Source: Ptychodera flava (lineage: Eukaryota > Hemichordata > Enteropneusta > Ptychoderidae). Taken from it: DNA of 64,000 bases. Below the pieces are notes generated by a model. That model worked only from the letters and a program-made list of their open reading frames with translations, searched no databases and had not been told where the DNA came from. The position numbers were made by a program, and so were the translations under genes. The stretch covers positions 10,273,861 to 10,337,860 of the forward strand of contig NC_091931.1 in NCBI RefSeq assembly GCF_041260155.1, in the 5' to 3' direction. This document shows, piece after piece, positions 47,532 through 58,955 of the stretch (positions within the stretch are counted from its first letter, which is position 1; each line of letters opens with the position of its first letter).

Positions 47532-49233
47532 AGGGAGCCTTCAGTAGTTACAGGGGGTGGGCCGGGGGAATTTCGCGCACACCTGTACCGTAAAATGTGA
47601 CCCTCCCCCTATCCTCCTGTCTAAAATGTGACCCTCCCCCTTGTCCGACATTCTAAAACTTGACCTCCCCCACCCCCCAACCACTGTGGTATTTTCCCAA
47701 GGAATAACTAAAACAGTATCAGCTAATTTACATAACAATTGGTTCAATTGTTATGTTAGGGACAAATTACAGAGGGGAGGGCTGGTGTTTTTGGAGGGAC
47801 AGTCGCAATTTATCACGCAAGAATTTTTGAAGAGATATGGTATTTCATACATTTGAGGGAGGGTCACCATATTTGTGCAACTATAAGAAGGCAAGATGTG
47901 GCTGATTTAGTGCTTCATCCGAAAATATCAAATCATAATACATGGAGTCTATCAGGCAAATTATTGACAATTTACCCCCACAAAACATGCTATATCTGTA
48001 TATCATATATGTTTGATAATGTACTTAAATGTACTTTGCTTGAATTGGGAAGTAAAATGTGCATTTGTGTACAAGAAATTGATTTCTGAATTTCATCTAA
48101 AAAGTTGGTTCACTATCCATTGTGTCTATGATGAAACTATGAATAGTTTTGTCCAAAACAAAAATAGGTAAATCTTTGCATTTGTGTACTCTTGTTTATT
48201 GATATTAATGTTCTTGATTAGACTAGAGTGGTTACAAGTCTATGGTTGTGCAAGAAATTTGATTTTGAAATTTCAACGAAATGTCGATTCACTATGCATG
48301 GCGGTCAATGAATAATTTTTTTTTCAGTACAAAATAACATAAATCTGTGCATTTATGTATGCTTGATTATTTACATTATTGTTCTTGATTAGACTAGAGT
48401 GGTTACAAGTCCATAGTTGTGCAAGAAATTTGATTTTGGAATTTCATCGAAATGTTGATTCACTATGCATGGCGGTCTATGATGAAACTATGAAAATTTT
48501 TTTCCAATACAAAACTAGGTAAATCTGTGCATGCATGTGTGCTTGATTATTTATATTAATGTTTTTCATTAAACTAGAGAGGTTATAAGTCCATGGTTGT
48601 GCAAGAAATGTGATTTTGGAATTTCACCGAAATGTTGATTCAAAATGCATGGCGATCTATGATGAAATTATGAATTTATTTTCCAATACAAAACTAGGTA
48701 AATCTGTGCATGCGTGTGCGCTTGATTATTTATATTAATATTGTTGATTTAACTGGAGTGGTTATAAGTCCATGGTTGTGCAAGAAATTTGATTTTGGAA
48801 TTTCACTCAAAAGTTGATTTACTGTACATGGTAGTCTATGAGAGAACTGTGCACAATTTTTTTCCAATATAAAACTGACAATATCTTTGCATTTATGTAC
48901 ATTTGATAATTGATATACACTTTTCCATCTGTTGCATATATTTTTGTCTCTTGTCTTTTATCAGTTTTAACTGTTCAAGGTGTTTAATGTAGGATACCAC
49001 TGCATCTTCTTTGCTTGTGAAACTTGTTGATAATGTGTACGTATTTTGTTGGTGATTTCCTATTCAGTAAATACCAGACGGACAATCAAAGTTTTGGCCA
49101 TAAAATCAGCTTCTGTCAAAAGTGACCCTCCCCCAAGATAGGTTTATAAAAAGTTACCCTCATTGAACTGTTTTCTAAAAAGTGACCCTCCCCATTCCCC
49201 CGGCCCACCCCCTGTAATTACTGAAGGCTCCCT
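47532..49233. mobile_element. 1.70-kb TIR element with internal tandem repeats, second subfamily
   Basis: The left end AGGGAGCCTTCAGTAGTTAC is inverted at the right end (GTAATTACTGAAGGCTCCCT), and the match continues through GGGGGTGGGCCGGGGGAAT. TA flanks both sides (47530-47531 and 49234-49235). Subterminal regions repeat GTGACCCTCCCCC. The core is a ~180-bp tandem array whose inverse resembles that of the element at 44296, so the two are sister subfamilies. It is non-coding and non-autonomous. Confidence 0.85.
48090..48910. repeat. Tandem repeat, ~175-180-bp period, about 4.6 copies
   Basis: The phrase GTTGTGCAAGAAAT recurs near 48245, 48415, 48595 and 48775. It is followed by GATTTTGGAATTTCA and a CTATGCATGGCGGTC-like word. 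It lies inside the element at 47532-49233. Confidence 0.82.
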
Positions 49234-49235
49234 TA

Positions 49236-51329
49236 TTGTACATGTCCACTGCAGCCAACTTTTAAACTGCTTTCTTCACTGACTGAACACGGATAAGCTG
49301 CTTCTATAAATCAATGGATTTTCAAAACCACACTTTCAAGCTCGGCAATGTTTATTTTACTATCACATTTTAAGTCTCTCAGTCGTGATAGGTTAGAGAA
49401 TTTCTCGATCGTGGGACCAAGGTTTACTTCCGCTCACAGAAAATCAGATAGAAAACGTGTTTTTGAGAAAAGTGGGTTATAATAGCGAATCCCAAGTTTA
49501 TCGTATTACGTTGCCATTCCCGGGAATCCTGTGATATTAAGTTTTGAAGTGGCGACAAAATAGACCTCTGAATGTCAATATAAACTTTTCTTTCCTTTCC
49601 TATCCCAAGATAATGCTCATCCAATCTTCCAAACTTTGAAACAGCATGAAAATTTGTGGTAAAATATCAAATTCTACACTCGGAGGCAGGTTTTCGACGC
49701 TAAAAAGCAGAATGAAATTATTTCTTAACTTTGAATCACGTTGGCCTCGAGGAATGCTTCGGGGGCAGGAAAGTAAACAGCGCCATCTATCGAGTATCTT
49801 GCAACAAAAAAATGATAACGATAGTGAGCTGAAGAGTTGAATATTAGCTGTTCCCTGCAGCGTCTAACGTGTTACAAACGCTTTGATTGGTAAAGCGCCA
49901 TGATTCTTGCCTGCAAGAGCATCGATCCTGACGTCAATCAACGAAGAAGAAGATTAAAATATGATCTAAAAAGACTTTTGAACAGAAAGTTGCCCCCGTG
50001 GGAAATTTGAATACATATTACCTGAAGGAAAATACAATAATGGTTGTTTATTCGTTGATCAGAAAAGAAAGACTGTGACGCAATACCAGAAATATGTCAC
50101 GTCCATTTTATCTTTCGTTCAGGTATACTCTCAGTTCGGTCGTATGATCATCAATCACACTAGAATGGAGAAAGCCTTCCTTACCAAGTCCATGTGTTCT
50201 CTGAAAAAGTGCAAAAATCTTCTGACTCAAACGGTCCAGTCGTTTGTGGAGGGACTTTATATGACTAGCGGGTAGGGTTATTCGAAGCGACATTTCCTGT
50301 ATGATTCGAATGAAAGTTTGATCACATTTAATTAAATCGATTGCAATATGAAATCTTTGTGTATGTGATGATAATCGCATCACAATGACCTAAGTCTTTT
50401 GGGGTAAAAAATGTCGGACTTATCTTCAATTTAATCCTAGTGTTCAAGGTAGAATATTTTAAAGAGGCCGATGCACTTTTATGTTTGGATTCTTAGCATA
50501 GTGGCATGTTTAGATTTCTCAGTCGTTTGTTTGGCTAGCAATTACGTTGAAAGTTCATCCTATACAGAAGCTAGCTCACTCTTGCTCTGCGCAATGAGGC
50601 ACAGCTGAAGGCAGTATACCATTCGACATTTATCATTAGTCATCCTTGTTACACGGTGTATTGAGTCAGGTACTGATTAACTAAATTATTCTTGCCGATG
50701 CTTTTTGAAAAGGTTACAGTATCATGCACCAAAGGCACGACATTATCATGATTATATTATCTTAGAGCTTTCTAATGTCTTTATTGACCCTCTGATATAG
50801 TGTACCGAAGCTGCGTTATCCGACAAGCCAGATATTGTTCAGCATGCAGAATGGTGTGCGGCCGGCACTGCAATGCGCTCCAATGAACGTGGCCAAATAA
50901 TTAATCTAACGTATTAAACAAGAGTAATTTTAGAAAATTAAAGAGGATCGAACCTCCGCCTATAAAAGGTTTAGACCCCCGCAGAGACACTGAAGAACGG
51001 CCTTCATGGCGACCTTCCTAAACGCTTCGAAATCGACATTTCGAAATCCAGTGAACATGGGCAAATAGCGAATTTAGAATCTGTCCAGGCCTAATCTTAA
51101 TTTATACACTCGTTTTCTGCACCCTTGATCGGAATTCGTTTGTTTGTTGTCATAGTGATCAATGCTAAAAATGTGAATGGCCTCATTTCAGCCAAACCAC
51201 TAATATTAGCGGCTATTGTGCATGCGCAATGTATTAAAATACTCCATTTGATTGCATTGTATCAATATTTCATCAGTACATTACTTTCGCTGTCAATTTG
51301 CATAACAAAGGGACCAAACTGAGTAAGAC
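49236..51329. other. Intergenic stretch, nothing recognised
   Basis: Chance open frames only. A 66-codon plus-strand frame at 50075-50275 has a coding-like look but no motif, acceptor or neighbour to support it. Confidence 0.35.
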
Positions 51330-51720
51330 GCCCTCTCTTCTCTCACGATCAGATCGGCTCGGGAACATCTGTCGGTCGTATTAGTCGGGTGTTGTTTATC
51401 GAACCTGTTGCGACAAATTGTGGTATTGGCGTACACACAGCCCTTGGAGTATTGCGCTGGTTTTCACATCGCCGCATGGATAAGGATTTTCACTGTTGAT
51501 GTGTGAAAGTAGTTTCCGATTGATTTCGCCCCGTAGTGCAGCTTTCCGCTTTGCTGGACAACTTACCATATACTCGGACTCCTGTCTCCGTGTTTGCCGA
51601 TACACTGCCGTGTAACGTTAAGAACCTTCAGGCTTCGAACGCTCTTCAAATCCAGTGTTGATTTTATTACAAATGAGAAAATAAGGTGAGGTTTTTGATT
51701 ACAATTTTGATGTATTCTAG
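51330..51720. promoter_or_regulatory. Possible transcription-start region (untranslated first exon)
   Basis: CpG density is raised compared with the flanks. A good donor occurs on each strand: AATAAG|GTGAGG at about 51683-51692 (plus) and ATATG|GTAAGTT at about 51570 (minus). Either could end a non-coding first exon of a gene outside the window. This is weak evidence. Confidence 0.2.
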
Positions 51721-54700
51721 TCGTACTTTAGTCATGTACGGTGGTGCAACATGGGCGACTCAGGCCTAAATTGATATTTGTCAATTTGTGATGAAGCATT
51801 TAGCATTTTACGTCACCTACACTTTGAGTGGTGTGGGTATGCGATGTAAATCAGATATTATCGTCGATAAACATCGCCCCTTCTAATCGGTATAATTTGC
51901 TGATCCTCAAATCGAATAGATCGAAGTTGTCGTATTTCCAACCTTGCTCATCGAATAATAACTCGCCATTATTATCCTCCATACCGAACATTCGGACCAT
52001 GTATAAGCTCTGTTGTCCTAGTCGGAATTCAAATTCTACTACTTGAAGCTCTTTGCTTTACCTAACATGTTTTAACAAAAAAATTAAGCGTCGAGCCTCA
52101 CGGCATCTCATTTCGTGGACGAGGTAATCCACATGCTATTGGTGTGTGCGCGAATTAACGTTCACTATAAGTCGTGGGTGTTTGTGTATGTGTGACTACT
52201 CAAACCAGATCGCCATGAACGTATACAGATCCTTTACACATTTTCATGCCAAAAGTGCAAACATTGCAAAAATTGCCGATTGTTATGATAAAGGTATGCT
52301 ATTTCCTCCACGACTAGACTCATCAAAAGGTTTTCCTCACACACGTCATTACGATTGAACGAATCGCACAGGATCGACACGGTATAAATTTCCATCCAGC
52401 CCCTACAGGGAAATTACATTCATTCTGGATGTCTTCCGCTTGCCCTAATTTATTGTATAGTGAGACGATGCACGTTGTAATCACAATTTGAGGTATTCTG
52501 GTCATTTCAATGTCATAAGATGAGATAGATACGGGTGGTTGAATGCACATCCAGGGTGACAATGGCTGTGGCTTTGTATGTTAATAATCTCTTCTTTTAA
52601 TGAGTATATATGTGGTAATCGGCACTCCGCTTAAACTTACATCACAATGGCGTCCAAAAACGTGTCAATCACGGTAGCACGGAGCAGACGACATGCAAAT
52701 CTGTGGCAGCACTGATTTGATGAAAAATCATGGCCAAATTACACGAGTTCCGAGAATCATCCACTTCCGACTACTGTGAAAACACAATTATCGACCAAAG
52801 CAAAGTCTTCGTTGCAATTCGCTCAGTGCATGTTTTGTGGGGGGACCGTGCTCAGTGTAAGCCGACGAGTTCAACTCTGGTACGACGACTAGAGACTTTT
52901 ATTAGAATCACCGTAATCGTGGCGGGGAGAGACACGTTCGTCATTTAAATTTAGATAGGGGACAAGTTAACACCGTTGTTGATGCGCTAACGCTTATCAG
53001 CTACGAGATTCGTAAAGGCATCTTTCAGTTTAAAACAGAAACCAGTGTAATTACAAGGTGGAACCAACGATCATTCTCAATGTAACCGCGGTTAACCGTG
53101 ATGTAACCTATTTGGTTAAGCCATGGGCGTCTTTTTTACGTCCAGCCGTGCTGCCCGATCTCTCAAGTTTAAAAGTAGGGTGTGTTCGCACAAGGCATGT
53201 CCATTCTTTCAAAAGATGAGTGCTATTTATTTGCGGATATTGGATCTGCGAAGGGTCGACAAAATTTAAACTTGCTGTGCTATATATAAATATTCGTATG
53301 CTATAACCACGGACGTAAAAAGCTATAACTGAACCGCTCGTGCGCAATAGCATGATATTATATTATACTATATAGCATGGTGACTGCGAAAATGCAGCTA
53401 TCTTAATGGCGAATAACAGTGCCTTACTCGCGATATAGCACAGTTGGAACACGGCGAGCTGTCGATTAGAGAAAATCCAATATTTTAATGTTCCATGTCA
53501 GAATTTCAATATAATACTCACATAACATAATAGCAATAAACCAACGCAACAAAGGGTAAGCTTATACCACTCGGTTTTATATTTAGTATACCGAATACAT
53601 GCATGCACTCGCTATCGCTTGTGCGTGTATGTCTGAAAACTGTTCAAAATATCGTGTTATACCCATCGCTTGCATGGGATTGCATATTAATTAAATGTCA
53701 CGAAGAGATGTGTTCTTCACGTTGTTCTAGTTGACGAAATGTTATAAATTATATTATGTTGATGGGCGATAATACAGCGATATGATTAGTTGCAATGCTA
53801 AATGTAACAGGCATGCAGTATACCATATTGGCAATATAGCACAGTTTGAAGTCGTGTGAGTTCTCAGTTGGTAAAAATATCCCCATTTGTAATGTTTTAC
53901 GCTAGAATTTCAATGTTGTTATAACATACAGTCGCTATCGTTTGTCTATACATGTCCTATGCTGGTCAAATACTCTGTGTGTACCATGTATAGCCCTGGC
54001 TAGGGGTTGTTTATTGCCTAATACTGAGCGATTCCTACAGCTATCCGAAACCTTATGGGATTATTTGAAACCACATATAATCTGAGAATGGCCATACTAG
54101 GCATACATTATAACGTCAAGAATATCTAGGGCTGCGTGCATGCATGATGAATCGCCCGTTCATACTGATTCGTTTTCCGAAACACACCCAAAAATGAAAT
54201 ACCGGGCGCGAGACAGTGAGAATTGATTTATGACGACGGTCAGCTAGAGATAGAGCTCCACTACGCGACCAGTCCTGTGGCTTGTACGGCGCATATGTTA
54301 AGGTCACCGAACCATGAATGTCATACAAGACAGACCAAATATGACAAACGTAAGAACAACATACACACTTGTCCTTAAAAGGTTCATGTGTACATTACTC
54401 GTAGCTTTATGTTCGCTTGAATGTGATGGAGAGCTGTGTTTACTCCAGGGGCAAATATTTGCCGCGTTGTATTAAATAAAACACCGTGACATTTCCATCA
54501 TTATTAGTTCATATTGTCAGGGGAGACGAGCAATTTACCACATTTGACGCGAGGTGACAATATTTAACACAAAAGCGGCACGGAAATCCATTATAAGAAG
54601 AGAACAATTTGATTTAAATGGGAACAGGGTAGAATGGAGATGGTGTTCTTTAATTAAGATCTTCGCGAGATCATTTTCTCCGATGATTCGGCCGAATGTT

Positions 54701-56118
54701 AATTTAATTTCTTTTCATGCTTTTTGTAAAGACATCGTAAACCATATGGAGTATAATCTATAATTAGTGAATGGCGTTGTGAGCATGCCTGACTCATACA
54801 GCTTGGAACAAGCTAATGTGATTGGTGAGTTCCTTTGTATTGCTTATGTAGTTTCGCTTTTTCGTGTCACATACTCTCATAAGCAAACATGACCTGTCAA
54901 TTTGTAATCCTATAAGAAACATATTTTTAATCAAACAGCCTTCTGCAAAAACAAAAATCTACAGGATTGGTACATAAAAATACCTAAAAGTGATATTTTA
55001 TATATATCCCATTTTTGACAGGAAGAATCTAACCTTATTTATTTACTCAATATCATTGTAGTGTGCAAGAGACCATTTCCGATTTGCTCATTTAATTTAT
55101 AAACAAGGATAGCGAGATGCTCATCCGTCTTGTAAGCAGATGGGAACATTTTCATTGTCTGATTTTATCTTAATATGGAATGATTTGGTGGGCTGTCAGA
55201 AGGATTTAAACGCGACCAAATGAAAAATTACTCTTTAATGGGGCCGGGTATAAGGGTCGAGGTGGCCGGTTGTGCGATCTAGTGAAGCACGATATTTATA
55301 GCTGTCGTGCACAGAACGTCGCGACCGATGCTTGTTGAATTCCCAACTCACCCAAACTTCTTATCTTTTGAACTATGCAGTCTACAAAGCCCTCAACTGA
55401 TATGATAAATGTGAGTCAAGTAGAAGAGTGATGTCCCCGTCTGATTTGACTGCTGGGCAATGGAAGCTGTGAAACAACTCACAGCATGAATGAGGAATAA
55501 ATTCAAAGGAGGGTTACTGTTGAAAATGTATCTATAAATGGGTTTCGTTGCCTGAATAATGAAGAGTTTTGTTGTCGTTTTTTAATCTTTATTTCGTTGC
55601 CAACGATAGCAGAGTGACTGTGACCGTAACCAAGTATAACCAAGTATAATTTGAAGGTTAGGATTAGTTCAGCAGAGCTTAATTGAAAGGGTTATTGATA
55701 AAGTCACGTGCTTATATACTCCTGATCGTAATTCCCACGGGATGTAATATAGTGTGTCCATCAAAGGCTGACCACTTTTTGTCTTCAAAATCGGATGCAT
55801 TGGCTTGCATGAAGGTACAATATGAAGAAACCATATCGCATATTCCAAAGATATTCACAAAACAACTGCCATCATGGTTGTTGCAAATCTCCATAGCAAA
55901 ATCAAATGGCCCCTTAATGAATGTCACGTTTATGACTGCCAGGCATGCACACTGACCGTACGGCTTAGCGCTCATTCACACCTAATGACACACTCATTAA
56001 TTTGTGACGAAACAATTATAGCTGATAGAGGTGACTTAATGAAATGTGCTCGCGTTTGACCGATGAAACGCGACAGATTCCCGATAGTGTGGAATGCGGG
56101 TATACAATATTAAACACT
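51721..56118. other. Long non-coding stretch with homeodomain-like AT motifs
   Basis: No exon is supported. Patches such as 54480-54780 combine TAATTA-type words with GC-containing unique sequence and look unlike simple AT drift. Whether they are conserved enhancers cannot be judged from one genome. Confidence 0.3.
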
Positions 56119-56842
56119 GTAAACACCTATTACCTGGTCATGAGGGCTGTAGCACCCGTCCAAGATACAAGAGGCCTTGCATCGCTATTCCTCGAAGCCG
56201 TATAGGCCGAGGGTTACAGCGATGTGTTTCTGGTAACGCACGGGCAAGAGGGGTAATGAACAGATGCTATAGCCCGAATAAAGACCAGGTTATATATGTG
56301 TTTAATAACACACCACAGGTTCATGTTGTTTCATGTTATTACTTTAATATATATTCACCTATGAAGGTACTTGTGGTACCTCCATGATGCACTGTAACAA
56401 TCCATTGTAAAAAGTTTTACTTTGCGATTTCTGCACAGTGGTAAGAGTAGTTCTAATTTCTGCACAAAATATATCCCAAGCCTACCACGCACCGTCCTTG
56501 GTTGCTCTTCAATCTTTGTTGTCGATGAGCTGTTCAAGTTCCTACGCTGTTGAAATGGAAAATATTGTTATTTTAGTTAGAGGCTATACTAGCATATCCT
56601 GGGCGCTCATCACGTTCCAGTCGCTCACTTTTGTTTCAAAGTTGCAGACGACACTATGCGACGGTCACGTGACCAGACGCTTGGCCAAAGATTACTAGTA
56701 TTTCCCTGGGGAAATAGTCTTTCAAAAACTCCTCTAATATCCCTTCCGTCGATTCAGTGGGGACTAGACGTATCTATTTTTCTTGTCACGTGACGTATTC
56801 TAGCGAATCACAACACGGGATGAGCATGTGGCGTGTCATAAT
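56119..56842 (+). mobile_element. ~720-bp hairpin-bearing element, copy 1
   Basis: It begins GTAAACACCTATTACCTGG and ends GAGCATGTGGCGTGTCATAAT. The first ~200 bp form a decayed palindrome around CCGTATAGGCCGAGG. The rest is collinear with copy 2 (62013-62844), sharing GATGAGCTGTTCAAGTTCCT, ATCACGTTCCAGTC and CACGTGACGTATTCT. It lacks the nested MITE found in copy 2. There is no coding frame. Confidence 0.8.
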
Positions 56843-58224
56843 TTTTATAATTTTAAATAGTACAGCGCACGAGTGATCAAATGAAAGGAAAGGATCAGTT
56901 TTCAGTTTGAAATCTGTTACCCGTCCGCTTCGCCACGAGTGAATTCTATATACGGGGACCTTAGCAACGTTGGCTTTGCTTCAACCTGGCGTACAGATTT
57001 CCATTATTTCAAAATATTCCAGGCAATTCCAATGGCTGACCATAATTAGGACGCAAGTATTCCGACAACCGCCAACAACTAAACCATATTGCATGCATTG
57101 TGTGACAGGCATCGGTCGTAAAAAACCATCTGCTTCCGTCGATACGTTTGGTACCATTAGAAAGGGTGACACTCTTGCGATGGCTTCAGTATCATGTGTG
57201 CTCCCTGCACGGGGAAAGAGTTATAGTAACATTATTATCCTGCGAGATCGGACAAAATACAATTTCGTCCTGGCGTAGAACGTTCACTCTTTCAAGCCAA
57301 GATTTCGCTGCCCGTTGATGTTATTTGCTTAGCTCCCCAAATGCAGCAAAATCCCCAGCCCCCTTTTACAGACTCGGAATATACGGAACATAACGATACC
57401 TCGGCGCTTTAACGAGCTGACAGTATTTTGCCATTACACCTCTGGTCATCTAAGTTTTGATTAAGCCCATTTGATGCAGTTCGAAATGTTGCTTGTACAA
57501 AGACAAAACCGACTCTACCAAGGGTTGTAAATGAAAGTTTACGATTGGCACTTACTATTTAAATGCTTACGCTGTAAAATTTAAGAGGCTGGGACATTGA
57601 TAACAAAATACAATATATGTCCAAATGAGTGATAGAAAAATGTATATTCGCCTATCAGTAAATTGTTGATATTCCCTAAGGAGTAACACAAGCTTAAGGT
57701 ATTTCAAAAGTGTTTGAAATAACCCGTCCATTAAATGGCCCGAGTCGATAGTATTACCCGGGACTCTTAATTCAGAAGAGAGAGATTAACTTAACCGTGA
57801 TTGATTAGCGCATAAATTAGATTTGCCTAAATCTGTGGGTATATAAAATATATAAACGGATAAAATTGAAGGAATGAACCAGCAAAGCTGTTGCGTAGAT
57901 CGTGGGTCGAAAGTGATGGTATAGGTCAGCCAGTAACTACCTGACTACGTGTATTTAAACTGCCGCCGAGAAAAGCCCAGCGACTGGGACCAGTCTACGC
58001 ATAAATTAAGGTAGACACAAAGGAAACTTGACACGCTCAACAACGTCATTACATGGAGGTAGTCTACTACCTCCATGGTCATTACAAGTACAGTAGATGG
58101 TTGTGCATGTATTTGACACGAAAGCCGCGTGTAAACTTAGTTTCGACATACATTATGATAATGTATTTGCCCTGTACCACCAGTATGACTTGACCGTTAA
58201 GGCATGTGTCTCAAACTTTCTATA
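56843..58224. other. Intergenic stretch, nothing recognised
   Basis: A small inverted repeat GGAGGTAGTCTACTACCTCC lies near 58055-58074. The 102-codon frame at 56970-57278 has no supporting features. Confidence 0.35.
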
Positions 58225-58545
58225 GAAAGACTTGGAATTTTTTCTCAAACTTTCCTCGAGTAAAACTTTAAACGATTCCTTTTCGAAATCAAGAATAAAA
58301 ATCAGTGGTCACCATGCAGAATTCGTTATCAGAGAAACAAGTTACTCAATATTTACCAACACTTGAAATTCGAAATGGCCGCAAACTATGAGTTGAACTC
58401 TATGGGGGAAATGTTCGATTTTCACAGAAATAAAGTTTGTTACTCCATGAGCTTCAAAATGAACTCCTAAAAGTGGTAGATCAAATAAGTATTGTAAAAG
58501 TTTCAGGCAGAATATCTGTCTCCGAGGTGCGTTTAACCTGAGCAA
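58225..58545 (+). repeat. Dispersed repeat family R1, single arm
   Basis: R1 words appear in order: TTTTTCTCAAACTTTCCTCG, ATCAAGAATAAAAATCAG, CACTTGAAATTCGAAATGGC, GAGCTTCAAAATGAACTCC and ATTGTAAAAGTTTCAG...GAATATCTGTC. Confidence 0.7.
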
Positions 58546-58689
58546 AAACTGATGTGACCCGTGCTTGTCCTCTTGTAATGCAGACGCTTGAATTTCATTT
58601 CTATCGATTTTCCTGACGTTTTAGGATCTTGCTGAACAAAAATGAAAGTACTTCAGCACTATGACACCACCAAATCGACTGCAGCTTCC

Positions 58690-58714
58690 GTACGCACATA
58701 CGTACGTACGTATG

Positions 58715-58746
<32 letters not shown>

Positions 58747-58955
58747 TGTATGTATGTATGTATGTATGTATGTATGTATGTATGTATGTATGTATGTATG
58801 TATGTATGTATGTATGTATGTACGTACGTATGTACGTACGTACGTATGTACGTACGTACGTACGCACGCACGCACGCACGCACGCACGCACGTACGTACG
58901 TACGTACGTACGTATGTATGTATGTATGTATGTATGTATGTATGTATGTATGTAT
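58690..58955. repeat. Compound tetranucleotide microsatellite (GTAT/GTAC/GCAC)n
   Basis: 266 bp of 4-bp units. There is a long GTAT core, a GTAC-rich stretch near 58820-58865, a pure GCAC block near 58862-58890, then GTAC and GTAT again. It yields artificial MYVC/HTYI-type frames in all phases. Confidence 0.97.

Noticed and set aside
50075-50275. 66-codon plus-strand frame with a coding-like composition
   Set aside because: No splice context, homology or neighbouring exon. The opposite strand is also open over much of it.
50930-51000. tRNA-like T-arm (GGTTCGATCC) on the minus strand
   Set aside because: The anticodon and D arms do not pair and there is no acceptor stem.
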